From the NCBI RefSeq assembly GCF_910594005.1, contig NC_057828.1:9436235-9500234 (forward strand): a stretch of DNA of 64,000 nucleotides, in the 5' to 3' direction. Origin of the DNA: Cervus elaphus. Taxonomy: Eukaryota; Chordata; Mammalia; Artiodactyla; Cervidae. Positions 25,101-40,100 of the stretch are shown here, piece by piece. Under the pieces are notes generated by a model. That model made no database searches, was not told the origin of the DNA, and saw only the letters and a list, made by a program, of their open reading frames with translations. Both the position numbers and the translations under genes were made by a program. Each line of letters starts with the position of its first letter. The first letter of the stretch is position 1.

Positions 25101-28100
25101 ACAGCAAATTGAGTAGTTATAAGAGCAGAATTCAGCCATGGTACAGGAACAGAGACCAGAAATCTGTGATGTATATCAGAGGATGTTCAAGCTGCACCCT
25201 AGATGATGTGAAACAGATAATTTAGTGTTATCAAATTGCCAACCTCCACTGGATCACAGAAAAAGCAAGGGAATTCCAGAAAAACATCTACTTCTGCTTC
25301 ACTGACTATGCTAAAGCCCTTGATTGTGTGGATCACAACAAACTGTGGAAAATTCTTGAAGAGATGGGAATACCAGACCACCTTACCTTCCTCCTGAGAA
25401 AACTCTAGATTGGTGAAGAAGTAACAGTTAGAGCCGTACATGGACAATTGACTGGCTCAAAATTGGAAAAAGAGTACTTCAAGGGTGTATATTTTCATCC
25501 TGCTTATTTAACTTATATGCAGAGTATATCATGCAAAATGCCCGGCTGGATGAAGCTCAAGCTGGCATCAAGATTGCTCAAGGAGAAACAGCAATAACCT
25601 CAGCTATGCCTCTGATGACACCACCTTAATGGCAGAAAGTAACGAGGAACTAAAGGGCCTCTTGGTGAAGGTGGAAGAAGAGAATAAAAAAGCAAGCTTA
25701 AAACTCAACATTCAAAAAATGAAGATCATGGCATCTGGTCCCATCACTGCATGGTAAATAGATGGGGAAGAAATGGAAACAGTGACAGACTTCATTTTCT
25801 TGGGCTCTAAAATCACTGTGGATGGTCACTGCATCCATGAAATTAAAAGACGCTTGCTCCTTGGAAGAAAAGCTATGACAACCTCGACAGAATATTAAAA
25901 AGCAGAGACATCACTTTGCCAACAAAGGTCCACCTAGTCAAAGCTATGACTTTTCCAGTAGTCATGAACAATTTGAGAGTTGGACAGTAAAGAAGGTTGA
26001 GTGCCAAAGAACTGATACTTTAAAACTATGGTGCCGGAGAAGACCTAAAAGAAATTGACCCTGAATATTCATTGGAAGGACTGATGCTGAAGCTGAAGCT
26101 CCAATACTTTGTTCACCTGATATGAAGAGCCGACTTATTGGAAAAGACCCTGATGCTGGGAAGGACTGAGGGCAGGAAGAGAAGGGGACAGCAAACAATG
26201 AGATGGTTGAATGGCATCACCGATTCAATGGACGTGAGTTTAAGCAAACTCCAGGAGACAGTGAAGGACAGGGACACCTGGCTTGCTATAGTCAGTGGGG
26301 TCGCAAAGAGTCAGAAATGACTGAATGACTGAACTGCAACAACAAATCAAACTTTTATTATTTCTAGCGTTATTAATTCTCTACCAGAATTAAGAACTTT
26401 CCCTAGATACCTTGTTAAATTCTAGAATTACTGCTTAGTTTCATATTTGTGCCATTTATGCTTTGAATTAAAAGATATTTGTCAGCTTTAGAATAAAAAG
26501 ATAAACACTATACTTATGCAATCTTGTGGAAGAGACCATTTCCCTCCTAAACATCTCATAGATGCAGGTCCATCAGTTCCAAACCCTTCATCACAGTCGT
26601 AAGTAACTTCTTCTCCATATTGGTAGCTGTCTTTCTTGTGAGATACAACACCATTCAGAATATAAGGTGGATGTCCACAAGGGAGTCCTGGGAAGAAATG
26701 AAAGAACGATTTCATGTTTTGCTAACTTTGAAATTTAATTTGATGTACTGGTCAACATATTTGGTAATTTAACTTGAAAATAATAAATGATTATACAGGA
26801 ACGTCCATGACATGAGAGGGAAGTGCACAAATTTTTCCTAAAATCACCATTCTGGTGTGTGTCCACTTGAGCAAGAACTTGAAACTGAAGTTACCAATAT
26901 ATGAAAGAAACCATCAGTGCTTCTCTAACCAATTATGAGTAATAAAAGAAAAGCACATTGAGACTCCACACATCATCTTAGGAAAAGTAGTATATATTGC
27001 AAGAAATTAAGAAGGACATTTTAGGGAAGACATAGGACATATTTTTGAAACTTGAATGTATAGGAATATAAATAGGTTTACTAATATGAATAGTTAGGTT
27101 TAATTTTATTGCCCATCCAGTGTTAATACAAAATAATTGCCAGATTGAAAAGTGACCCTATATAGAAGAAATGAAATTATTAATAACAAAAATGATTAAT
27201 TTTATGTCAAATTTGATTTAATGTATAAATTTTATTTTAATTCATAAATAACCTATAAATAGATAAATTACTTGATGTATTTAGAAATTGAAAGGATCGA
27301 GTCTCATGACTTTGATGACAATTGATTAGTTGAATGAACAGTACTGAAAATAGACTTTGGTTTGCCCAGTGTCCTTACCTACACACTGAGGTGGAGAGCT
27401 CCACTTTCCCATTTGGCATATTATCACATTATGTTCGGATATCTCAAAGCCTTCTTCACAAGTATAATTTAAATTCGTGCCATGTGCATACAGCCTTTGT
27501 TCATGTATTTCTCTCCTTTCTTCTGCAGAACTAGATGAGCTAATGGTTCCATGGTCTATTTGAGGTGGTTGAGAACATCCAATTTTTTCTATATGAAGTA
27601 CAGAAGTCAAAGAGTAAAGTATAAATATAATCTTTACATTACAAATAATAATACAGTCAAATATTACTTTGGATTTTAAAATAAGAAAAAAGAAAAGAAT
27701 ACTGAGAACAAGTTAAAGGATTTAAAAACTGACAAACATTTGAAACTTGCAAGCTATTTGTCTCTATAAACACTATGCCACTACCACTTGTTCAATATGC
27801 CCCTTCATCCTTTTTAAAATGAATTTCCTATTGAAATGTTGGATGTATAACAGTATGCTAGCTTCAAATGTGCTTCAAAATGATTTTACTTTTACATACA
27901 TTATAAAATGACTAGCAGTATGTCTGGTAACAATCATTCCTAACAAATTTATTACAATATTATTGACCATATTCTGTATGCTGTATAATACATTCCCCTG
28001 GCTTCTTTATTACATAACTGGAGTTTGTACTTATAAATCCCCTGTATCTACTTTGCCAACCCCCTCCTCCTTTCTTGCAACAACTCACTACTTTTCTGTA

Positions 28101-31100
28101 TCTGTATGAGTCCGTTTTCCTTTTATTTTGTTTTGTTTTTAGATTCCACAAATAAGTGAAATCATGTGGCATTTGTCTTTTTCTATCTGACCTGCATCTC
28201 TTAGAATAAATACATCCTAGACACATCCACATTGTTGCAAATGGAAATGTTTCATATTTTATGGCTCAGTCATAGCTCATATCGCGTGTATATATAAAAC
28301 ATCTTCTTTATCTACTTCTATATCAGTGGTTTGTTTAGGTGGCTTCCAAACCTTGGTTATTGTGTGTAATGTTGCAATGAGCATTGGAGTGCATATATCT
28401 GTTTAGATCAGTGTTTTTGGTTCCTATGAATAAATACCCAGTAGTGGAATAGCTGAATCATATGGCAGTTCTATTTTTAATTTTTAAAGGAAATTCCACA
28501 TTCATAGCAACTCTGCCAGTTTACAGTCCCACCAACAGTGCACAAAGATTCCTTTTTCTCTACGTCTTTGACAACACTTGATGTTGCCCTTTTCATGACA
28601 GCCATGATGGCAGGTGTGAAGGGACACCACACTATCGTTGCAATATGTTTTTCCTGGACACAGTAGTGTTGGCTGCAAATTTTTTTTCCTTTCATGGCTT
28701 TGTATATGTTGTGCCAGTCCCTTGTGACCAAAAACAGATGCTTCACAAGCTGTTGATACTTGTAAGGGTCTCCTTGTAGGTAACTACTGCCTTTTCTCTT
28801 GAAGGAGAAGAGGGTGACAGAGGATGACATGGTTGGGTGGCATCACTGAATCAATGGAAAACTCTGGAATGGAAAATTCAGTGGGCAAACTCTGGGAGAT
28901 GGTGAGAGACAGGGAAGCCTGGCCTGTTGCAGTCCATGGGGTCACAAAGTATTGGACATGATTTGGCAACAGAACAACATTTTTAAAATTAATTTTTCAT
29001 TTTAATTGGAGGCTAATTACTTTACAATATTGTGGTGGTTTTTGCCATACATTGACATGGATCAGCCACGGGTGTACATGTGTCCCCAATCCCGAACCCC
29101 CCTCCCACCACCCCCCCATTCCCATCCCTCCAGGTTGTCCCTGTGCACCAGCGTTGAGTGCCCTGCTTTATGCATCGAACTTGGACTAATGATCTATTTC
29201 ACATATGGTAATATACACGTTTCATTGCTATTCTCTCAAATCATCCCCCCCTCGCCTTGTCCCACAGAGTCCAAAAGTCTGTTCTTATATCTGTGTCTCT
29301 TTTGCTGTCTCGCCTATACGGTTGTCGTGACCATTTTTCTAAATTCCATATATATGCGTTAATATACTGTATTGGTGTTTTTCTTTCTGACTTACATCAC
29401 TCTGTATAATAGGCTCTAGTTTCACACACCTCATTAGAACTGATTCAAATGCAATCTTTTTAATAGCTGAGTAATATTCCATTGTGCATATGTACCACAA
29501 CTTTCTTATCCATTCATCTGCTGATGGACATATAGGTTGGTTCCATGTCTTAGCTATTGTAAACAGTGCTATGGTGAACATTGGGGTACACCAATGTTCT
29601 CAAGAGAAAGAAATGTCTCTTTCATTTCTGTTTTCTTCAAGGGTATGCCCAGTGGTGGGATTGCTGGGTCATATGGCAGATCTTTTTTCAGTTTTTTTTT
29701 TTAAGGAATCTCCACACTATTTTCCATAGTGGTTGTAGTAGTTTGCATTCCTACAAACAGTGTAAGAGGGTTCCCTTTTCTCCACACCTTCTCCTGCATT
29801 AGACTTTTAGATAGCAGCCATTCTGACCAGCATGAGATGGTACGTCACGGTGGTTTTGATTTGCATTTCTCTGATAATGAGTGATGCTGAGCATTTTTTC
29901 ATGTGTTTGTTAGCCATGTGTATGTCTTCTTTAGAGAAATGTCTGTTTAATGCTTTGGCCCATTTTTGGATTGGGTCATTTGTTTTTCTGGTATTGAGCT
30001 ACATGAGTGGTTTATATGTTTTTGAGATTAGTTCTTTGTCAGTTGCTTCATTTGCTATTATTTTCTCCCATTCTGAATGCTGTCTTTTCACCTAGCTTAG
30101 AGTTTTCTTCATTGTGCAAAAGCTTTTACATTTAATTAGGTCTCATTTGTTTATTTTTGCTTTTATTTCCATTACTCTGGGAGGTGGGTCATAGAGGATC
30201 TTGTTGTGATTTACATCAGAGAGTGTTTTGCCTATGTTTTCCTCTAGGAGTTTTATAGTTTCTGATCTTACATTTTGATCTTTAATCTATTTTGAGTTTA
30301 TTTTTGTGTATGGTGTTGGAAAGTGTTCTAGTCTCCTTCTTTTACAGATAGTTGACCAGTTTTCCCAGCACCACTTGTTAAAAGAGATTGTCCTTTCTCC
30401 ATTGTATATTTTTGCCTCCTTTGTCAAAGACAAGGTGTCCATAGGTGCAAGGATTTATCCCTGGGTTTTCTGTCTTGTTCCATTGATCTATATTTTTGTC
30501 ATTGTGCCAGAACAATACTATCTTGATGACTGTAGCTTTGTAGTATAGTCTGAAGTCAGGCATGTTGATTCCTCCAGTTCCATTCTTCCTTATCAAGATT
30601 GCTTTGGCTATTTGAGGCTTTTTTTTTTTTTTTTTGTATTTCCACACAAATTGTGAAATTATTTGTTCTAGTTCTGCGAAAAATTGCAGTTGGAGCTTCA
30701 TAAGGATTGCACTGAATCTATAGATTTCTTTGGGTAGTACACTCATTTTCACTCTATTGATTCTTCTGATCCATGAACACGGTAATTTCTCCATCTATTT
30801 GTGTCATCTTTGATTTCCTTCATCAGTGTTTTATAGCTGTCCATGTATAGGTCTTTTGTTTATTTACGTAGATTTATTCCTAAGTATTTTATTCATTTCA
30901 TCACAGTGGTGAATGGGATTGTTTCCTTAATTTCTCATTCTGTTTTCTCATTGTTAGTGTATAGGAATGCAAGGGATTTTGCATATTAATTTTATATCCA
31001 GCAAATTTACTATATTAATTGATTAGGTCTAGTAATTTTTTGGTGGGGTTTTTAGGGTTTTCTATAGAGGATCAGGTCATCTGCAAACAGTGAGTTTTAC

Positions 31101-34100
31101 CTCTTCTATTTCAATCTGGATTCCTTTTATTTCCTTTTCTTCTCTGATCATAGTGGATAAAACTTCCAAAACTGTGTTGAATAGTAGTGGTGAGAGTGAG
31201 CACCTTTGTCATGTTCCTGACTTTATGGTAAATGATTTCAATTTTTCACCATTGAGGATAATGTTTGCTGTGGGTTTATCATATATGGCTTTTATTATGT
31301 TGAGGTATGGTCCTTCTATGCATGCTTTCTGGAGGGTTTTTATCATAAATGGATGTTAAGTTTTGTCAAAAGCGCTCTCTGAATCTATTTAGATAATCAT
31401 ATGGCTTTTTTCCTTCAAACTGTTAATGTTGTATATCACAATGATTGATTGTGAATACTGAAGAACCCTTGCATCCCTGGGATAAAGTCTACTTGGTCAT
31501 GATGTATGACCTTTTAAATATGTTGTTGAATTCTGTTTGCTAGAATTTTGCTAAGGGTTTTTGCATCTATTTCTTCAGTGAGATTGGCCTTTAGTTTTCT
31601 TTTTCTGTGGCATCTTTGTCTGGTTTTGGAATTAGGGTGATAGTTGCCTCACAGAATGAGTTTGGAAGTTTACCTTCCTCTGAAATTTTCAGGAAGGGTC
31701 TGAGTAGGATAGGTGTTGAAAAGAAAAGTGAAAGTGAAGTCGTTCAGTCATGTCCAACTCTTTGCGACCCAATAGACTATAGCCTACCAGGCTTCTCTGT
31801 CTATGGGGTTTTCTAAGCAAGAGTACTGGAGTGGGTTGCCATTTCCTTCTCCAGGGGATCTTCCCAACCCAGGGATTGAACACGGGTCTCCCACATTGCA
31901 GGAAGATACTTTACCCTCTGAGCCACCAGGGAAGGATAGGTGTTATTAGCTCGTCTCTAAATTTTTGGTAGAATTCACCTGTGAAGCCATCTGGTCCTAG
32001 GCTTTTGTTTGGAAGATTTTTGATTCCAGTTTCTATTTCCATGCTTGTGATGGGTCTGTTAAGATTTTCTCTTTCTTCCTGGTTCAGTTTTGGAAGGTTA
32101 TACTTTTCTAAGAATCTGTCCATTTCTTCCAGGTTGTCCATTTTATTGGCATATAGTTGCTGATAGTAGTCTCCTTTGTATTTCTGTGTTGTCGTTACTT
32201 CTCCATTTTCATTTCTAATTTTATTGATTTGATTCTTCTCCATTTTTTTATTTGATGAGTCTGGCTAATGGTTTATCTATTTTATTTATCTTCTCAAAGA
32301 ACCGACTTTTAGTTTTAATGATTTTTGCTATAGTCTCCTTTGTTTCTTTTTCATTTATTTATGTCTGGATTTTTATGATTTCCTTCCTTCTACTAACCCT
32401 GGGGTTCTTCTTTTTCTAGTTGCTTCAGGTGTAAACTTAGCTTATTTATTTGATTTTTCTCTTATTTCTTGAGGTAAGCTTGTAAAGCTATGAACATTTC
32501 CCTTAGCACTCTTTTTACTGAATCCCATAGGTTTTGGGTTGTCATGTTTTCATTTTCATTTGTTCCTATGCATATTTTGATTGCCTTTTGATTTCTTCCA
32601 TTATTTGCTGGTTATCCAGAATCATGTTATTTAGCCTCCATCTGTTTGTGTTTTTAATAGTTTTTTTTTTCCTGTAGTTGACATCTAATCTTACCGCATT
32701 GTGATCAGAAAAGATGCTTGAAATAATATCAATTTCTTTGAATTTACCAAGGCTAGATTTATGGCCCAGGATGTGATCTGTCCTGGAGACTGTTCCTTGT
32801 GCACTTGAGAAAAAGGTGAAATGCATTGTTTGGGGGTGAAATGTCCTAGAGATATCAATCAGGTCTAACTGGCTCATTGTATCATTTAAAATTTGTTTCC
32901 TTGCAAATTTTCTGTTTGGTTGACATATCCATATGTGTGAGTGGGGTATTAAAATATCCCACTATTATTGTGTTACTGTTAATTTCCCCTTTCATACTTG
33001 TTAGCATTTGCCTTACGTATTGGGCTGCTCCTATGTTGGTGCATAGGGTGCATATATATTTATAATTGTTATACCTTCTTCTTGAATTGATCCTTTGATC
33101 ATTATGTAGTGTCTTTCTTTGTCTCTTTTCATGGCCTTTATTTCAAAGTCTACTTTGTCTGATATCAGTATTGCTACTCTTGATTTATTTTGGTCTCCAT
33201 TTGCATGAAATATCTTTCCTTGCCCTTCACTTTCAGTATGTATGTGTCCCTTGTTTTGAGGTGGGTCTGTTTTAGAAAGCATATATAGGGGTCTTGTTTT
33301 TGTATCCATTCAGCCAGTCTTTTTCTTTTGGTTGGGGCATTCAACCCATTTACATATTGGGTAATTATTGATAAGTATGATCCCATTGCCATTTACGTTG
33401 GAACAACATATTGTTAATTTTTTTTCCATTGAATGATAATGTGTGCTGGTATGGACCTCTTCAGGTTCGTCTCTTTTTGGGATTGTCTGATTTCTAGACC
33501 TCAATGTCTGCTTCCTTCCCCAGGTTGAAAATGTTTAGCTATTATTTCTTCAAATATGTCTCTCTCTCTCTACTTTATATCCTTATAATGAGAATGGTAC
33601 TGATGTTGTCCCAGATGTCTGTCAACCTATCTTCATTTTTTAAATTATTTTTTTCTTTTTCCTATGCTGCTTTGGAACTTTCCACTACCCTGTCTTCCAT
33701 ATACCTGATCCATTCTTCTGAATCCCCTAATCTACTATTGATTTTCTCTAGTGTATTTTTCATTTCAGCTGTTGTATCCTTCAACACTGTTTAGTTCATC
33801 TTTATATTTTTTTATTCTTAAAATTCTGTTTTTATCCATTCTTCTCTAGTCCATTGATCAGCTTTATGGTCATTACTTTGCATGGTTTATTGGGCAGATT
33901 GCTTACTTTAACTTTGTTTAGTGACTTTTCTGAGCTTTTGTCTGGTTCCTTTATTTGGAATGCATTTCTCTGCCTCATGATTTTACCTAACTCTTTGTTT
34001 ATTTCTAAGAGTTAGGTGCATTCCTGATCTTAGAGAAGTGGTTGTATGTAGGAGAAGTCTATGGGGCCCAGCAGAATGCTCCTCTCTGTAGGATCTGGGC

Positions 34101-37100
34101 AGCAGACCTAGATGGTATAGGGGTGCCCTTCTCCTGTACCAATGCCAACTACACTGGGTGCACTGGTAGGAAAGGATCCCACATCCTCCCCTGTTGGCTG
34201 CCAGACTCTGCCTCATATAGTGGCTGCCAGCCCACTCATAGGCAGGATGAAGTGCTGATGGAGCTGGCTTCAGGCCCTAAGCATACTTGGGCTGATGTCA
34301 CACCCAAGAGCAGGGTGAGATGCAGGTGTAGCAGCTGTGGAGCCCAGCGGAGTCTGGGGCTGGTGCTGTCATGCTGGTGAGTTGTTAAGCCTCTGGTGCT
34401 AGTAAGCTACGTATGTGTGTGTTGGGGAGAACTCTAAAGTGGCACTTGTCTCTCACAATGGCTGGCACCAGCATCTATGATCCCAAGTGTCTCCTATCTC
34501 TCTAGGAGTTTCACAAAGATAAGCAAATTAGTCTAACCCAAGCCTCTTTCCCATTGATGCCTCTTCACTGGGGCACAGAGCACGTGAGATTTCTGTGTGC
34601 CTTTAAAGAGCAGCAGTTTGTGCACAGGTTACATAAGTTACACTGGACTTCTATGCCAGAATTTCTGGGGGTTTATCTTTCAGGACCATGACTCCCAGGC
34701 TGGGCAGCCCAGCAGTCCCTTCATCCTTGTCCTTTTGATCATTAGGAAAAAAAATTGCATAAACATAAACTTTACCTGTTATTTGCACAGTAGCCCAAAG
34801 AGTTTGCGTTTCACATCAGAAGTGAAAATGTTCATCAATTCATAAACTGAAACTGTGATTTACTGTTTCAAGATAAATTGGAAGATACAGAGAGGACTTC
34901 ATCTTGCTGATCCATACAAAGACTATGTGCTGCTCAGTCACTTAGTCAAGTCCAACTCTTTGCAACCCAATGGACTCTAGCCCACCAGGTTCCTCTGAAC
35001 ATGGAATTTCCCAGGCAAGAATACTGGAGTGGATTGCCATTCCCCCCCACCCCGCCCCAGGGGATCTTCCCCATGCAGGGATTGAACCTGTATCTCCTGC
35101 GTCTCTTGCATTGCAGGAGGTTTCTTTACCACTGATCCACCATGGAAGGATACGAAGCTTAGAGGAGTATTAATTTCTTTAAAGAACGTTTTAAACGAAC
35201 TTATGCACTACTTACCAATACAACGTGGGATTGACTGCCATCTTCCATCCTTGCACACAATTTCTTCTGCATCTTGAATTAGATAATTTTCTTTACATAG
35301 AATTGATATTTTTTCTCCATCTTGATATTTCACTGTAGTTGTCATATCTCGACCATTGGGAATATGAGGTGGAGGTGGGCATGGTTGTATTTGTGCTTCT
35401 GAAAATAGTAAAATTAGATTTCTTGATTAAAAAGTGTAAGTTCAAATATTAAAGGAAATTTTTTCAATAAACAGGAATCTGTAATAATATATCATAAATG
35501 ATCAAATAATATGATACTTTATAATTATACACTTCAGCTTCTTTAGCACTTTAATATATCACATTTGGTTCACAGTCTCGTGGTCTTTCTTGTAGTTTCT
35601 TCCTTTTATTCTTCCTGTGGTCAATCTTGCATGATTTATGTAAACTGATTTTAATTTTTTCTAACCTTTAGGATGCCCTAAATTAATTGCTCACTCAGTT
35701 ACAGGTACTGAGGAAAAACTGGTATCAGGGTCTTTTTGTTTGTTTGTTTGTTAGTAGATACTCATGATCAGATATATTGGAATTGGATTGAAGCCCTCAC
35801 AAATTTTTCTACCATGGGAGTTGATTAGTCAGAGGATAAACCACATTTAGTTAATAAACTATTATTTTGATGCTGATTCTTGAACTAGGTAAGAGTTAGA
35901 TATTTTGTCTGGGTTTTAGAGTGAATTGTTTACAGTTCAGTACTCTCCTGGAGGTACAATTCACTAGCTTGCCTGCACTGTTAAAGGATATATACATTGA
36001 TGAATGCACCTGCTTTAATGATTAGCAAGCCTGGCTTTTGGTACTTGACCAGAGGGTATAAAAGATCCCTCTGTAAACTGTGTCTGAGTCCATCAAATGG
36101 AGATACCTCAGATATACAATTCATAATCTGAAGACAAAACCTGGTCTGCTCAACTGAGGGAAGACTGCATGAATACACCTGGAAGACTTTGGAGCCCTCT
36201 ATGACTCCTTGGTTTTGCTTTCTCCTGTTATACTTCATTTTTATTTCATTAGAAGCACATGCAAGTATAAGCTGGAAACTCATAAATCCTTTCAGGGACC
36301 CAACATTTTGTATTAAATTCAGAGAAATATTTGACTGAATACACCTTATTCATCATTAGTAATATCATCAGATTTTCTATTCTGATCTGTCAATAGAAGT
36401 ATATTGTGTGCTATGTTGCGCTTAGTTGCTCAGTCATGTCAGACTCTTTGTGACCCTATAGACTATAATCTGCCAGGCTCATCTGTCCATGGGGATTCTG
36501 GATTCTCCAGGCAAGAATACTGGAGTAGGAAGCCTTGCCCTCCTCCAGTGGATCTTCCCGACACAGGAATCGAACTGAGGTCTCCTGCAACTCAGGTGGA
36601 TTCTTTACCATCACTGCCACCAGGGAAGACTTGGAATATTTTATGTTTCATCAGAAATATTTCTCTTATTTCTGTTTTAACTATCTTGACATTTTTATCA
36701 ATGTATTTTCAAAAATTCATTTTCTTTTGTGTCTGATGTTTAAAATTTTTGTCCTAATAATTTTAATTTATACTTGTTAAAAGTCTTGCAAAAGGTAGTC
36801 CATACACTAGATTTCCCCATAAATTGAATATTTTGCAAATCAGCTATTTATACTTTTTAGTTTATTATAAAAATTGACATTTTAATTTTAGTTTTTCTTT
36901 CCTTCTATGTTCTTTGGATGTATGTTCTTTTCTAGATTCTAGATTGTACTACCTATTACTTAGGTTCCTTTTTTTCTGTAAAGCAAGTTTTAATTTATAC
37001 ATATCTTTGTTATTTGCTGTATACCATAGATTCCAAAGTATACTGTTTCATTTTACTCAATTTAACATATTTTCTCTCAACAAATCACAGAAAATTTTTT

Positions 37101-40100
37101 TTTCTAATTTTCAAGTTTTGTGATATGGGTGAATAAGTTGTTTAGCTAGTTCTCTTTTAATTTGCAATTGCATTTAATTTAGAGAGAATAATTTGAGGAC
37201 ACATTACATGAAATTGATTAGGAATTGCTTTATCACATGAAAATAATCAAGTGTTTTAAATTAATTATCTATATTTTGATAAATTGATGTGGACTTTCAG
37301 AGAAGGCATATTATGAAAACTATGAAGACCTATTTTATAAATATTAAAAAGGTAATTCACAAGGACTAAGCCATTATAAATATATGATGTATCTAAGAAT
37401 ATATCAGAATACATGAAGCAAAGATATGCAGAACTGAAAGAAGAAGTAGACAAATCCACACCCCTAGTTAGCAATTCTGAGAGCCTTCCTACTCTGATGG
37501 ATAGACCAATGAGAAAAAAACTATTTTAAGACATGGGTACATTTTCAGAACACTACAAACAATGTTAACCTGATCTAGAAACTAGAATACACATATACTT
37601 TATATGAAATGGAAACATCACAAAGATAGACAATATGTTGTGCAACAAAGAAAGAATAAAATTCAAAATATTAAAAATTTGCAGAGTGTGTTCTATGACA
37701 AGGGAATTAGATTAGATATCAATAAGAATAAACTATCTATGCAATCACCCATGATAATCATCAAATTGTGTACAGTAAAAATAAGCAGCTCTCTAGATAA
37801 AAATCATACCTCAGTATGAGTGCTAATGGAGAATGAATTATTTAGAAAATAATAAATATGTAAGAATTAAACAGCAAATTTCTAAACAACTGTTATGTCA
37901 AAGAAGTCACTAGGAATATTAGGAAATGTTTCATATAGAGTTAAATGAAAATAAAATTGATACATATTTATAAATTTTTGAGGCACAGATAAAGCAATTC
38001 TTAGCAGTCCAAAAAGGTAGTTTTACACAGGTAAAGCAATACTTAGAAGTGAAAAAAGGTAGTTTTGCAGTTTTAGATTTAAAAAGCAGGATGGTTTGAA
38101 TCAATGTTTTCATTTTCTATCTTAAGAAATGAGAGAGTAAAATTACAATCAAGCCATTAGAAAAAAGGAAAATTAAGTCCACAAGAGAGAAAAAAATTGA
38201 GAAAGATTAATAGAAAAGAGAAATCAGAAAATTAACAAAGTTAAAAATCAAGAATATTAACATGATAAAAATTAGACGAGAGGAAATGGAAGAAACTAAG
38301 GGTGTTAAAAATGTTAATTTGAAAATGTTAATTTTGAAAAACAAAACTCTGATCACAAAATAAAGGTGGGAAACAACTCTCAATACCAAGAATGAAAGAG
38401 CTGATACCACCAAATATACTATAGGATTAAAAGAATAATAGAATGTTAAGTGACTATTAGAAATGATTTTACATCAATCACTTTCATAAGTTAGGTAAAA
38501 TAGAGGTATTTCTTGAAAAATGTAACCTTCACACAATGATAAGACAATGTAGAAAATGTGAATAGCATACTCCCTATTAAAGAAACTGAATTCTTCATCA
38601 AGAGAATGTTTCGAAGAAGCAAACTGCATATCAGATCTCACATGTGCTCAAGCGTGTCCAACTCTCTGCAACCCTATGGACTGTAGCCTGCCAGGCTTTT
38701 CTGTCCATGGGATTCTCCAGGCAAGAATACTGGAGCGGGAAGCCATTCCCTTCTCCAGGGGATCTTCCCCACTCAGGGACTGAACCTGGGTCTCCTGAAT
38801 TGCAGGCAGATTCTTTACTGGGTTCCCAGGGGAGCCTACTGGTATGTCTAGAAAAATTGAAGCAGAAATAAATAGAGACACACCATGTTTATGATTTCAA
38901 AATTCAAAATGGTAAAGAAGTCTATTCTCCACAATTTGTTTCTCATTACAAAGTCATCCCTTTCGACATACAACCCAATATTTTATCAAAATTTGTAAGT
39001 TTCCCCTGAAATTTCTATGTTCAAAACCGGAATAACTAAAGTAATTTTGAGTGAAAGGAACATACTTGGAGACTATTATCAGACTTTCAGCCTACTAAAA
39101 GGCTAGTTACAAAGGTAATTTGGCAGCAGTGAAGATTGTTAAATGACTGAATAGAAAGTTCAGAAATAAATCAACATTTTCATAGTCAATTGATTTTCCA
39201 CTTCAAAGTCTTTTCCACACATATTGCTAAAATAATTGAAAATCCATCCATAAAAAATCAACTCCTACTTTATGCAATCCTCAAATGTTAACATAAGACA
39301 GATAACATACTTAAATATACTCACATAAAACTATAAAGTTTCTAGACGAAACTGTAGAACATATATACTTCACTACCTGTAAATGTTGTTTCCTTAAAGA
39401 TGCAGTTGTGTAGCAAGCTTTTTTTTTTATTTTTATATTTACTATTAATTTAGAATAATTTACAAACATAAATTCCTTGAAATTTGTTGGGAATTCCTTC
39501 ATCATATGAAATAATAAATTGTTTTAATTTAATTATATTTAATAAGCTAATATAGATTTCCAGACAAGGTGCATGACAAAAATTAAGAAATATTTTATAA
39601 TTATAAAAAAGTTAACTCACAAGGGCTAAGCAATCATAAACATATAATGTATAACATATAATACTATGCTTAGCCACTCGGTCATGTCCCACTTTTATGA
39701 TCCCATGGTCTGCAACCTGCCAGGCTCCTCTGTCCTTGGAGCTTCTCCAGGCAAGAATACTGGAGTGGGTTGCCTCCATGGGATCTTCCCAACACAGGGA
39801 TTCACCAGGTACCCCCCCCACCCCACTGCAGGTGGATTATAGACTGATCTACCAGGGAAGCTCAAGAATCCTGGAGTGGGCAGCCTAACTCTGCTCTAGT
39901 TGATATTCCTGATCTAGAAATTGAACTGGGATCTCCTGCATTGCAGGCGGGTTCTTTACCAGCTGAGCTACCAGTGGGAAGCCCATAATACACAATGTAC
40001 TTTATGTATTGGCATGGCAGTTATTTAGAAGCTTGTTGTTTAATTCCCAAATAGTTATGCTTTTCTAAATAATTTATTCTCCATTAATACAGCTTTATTG

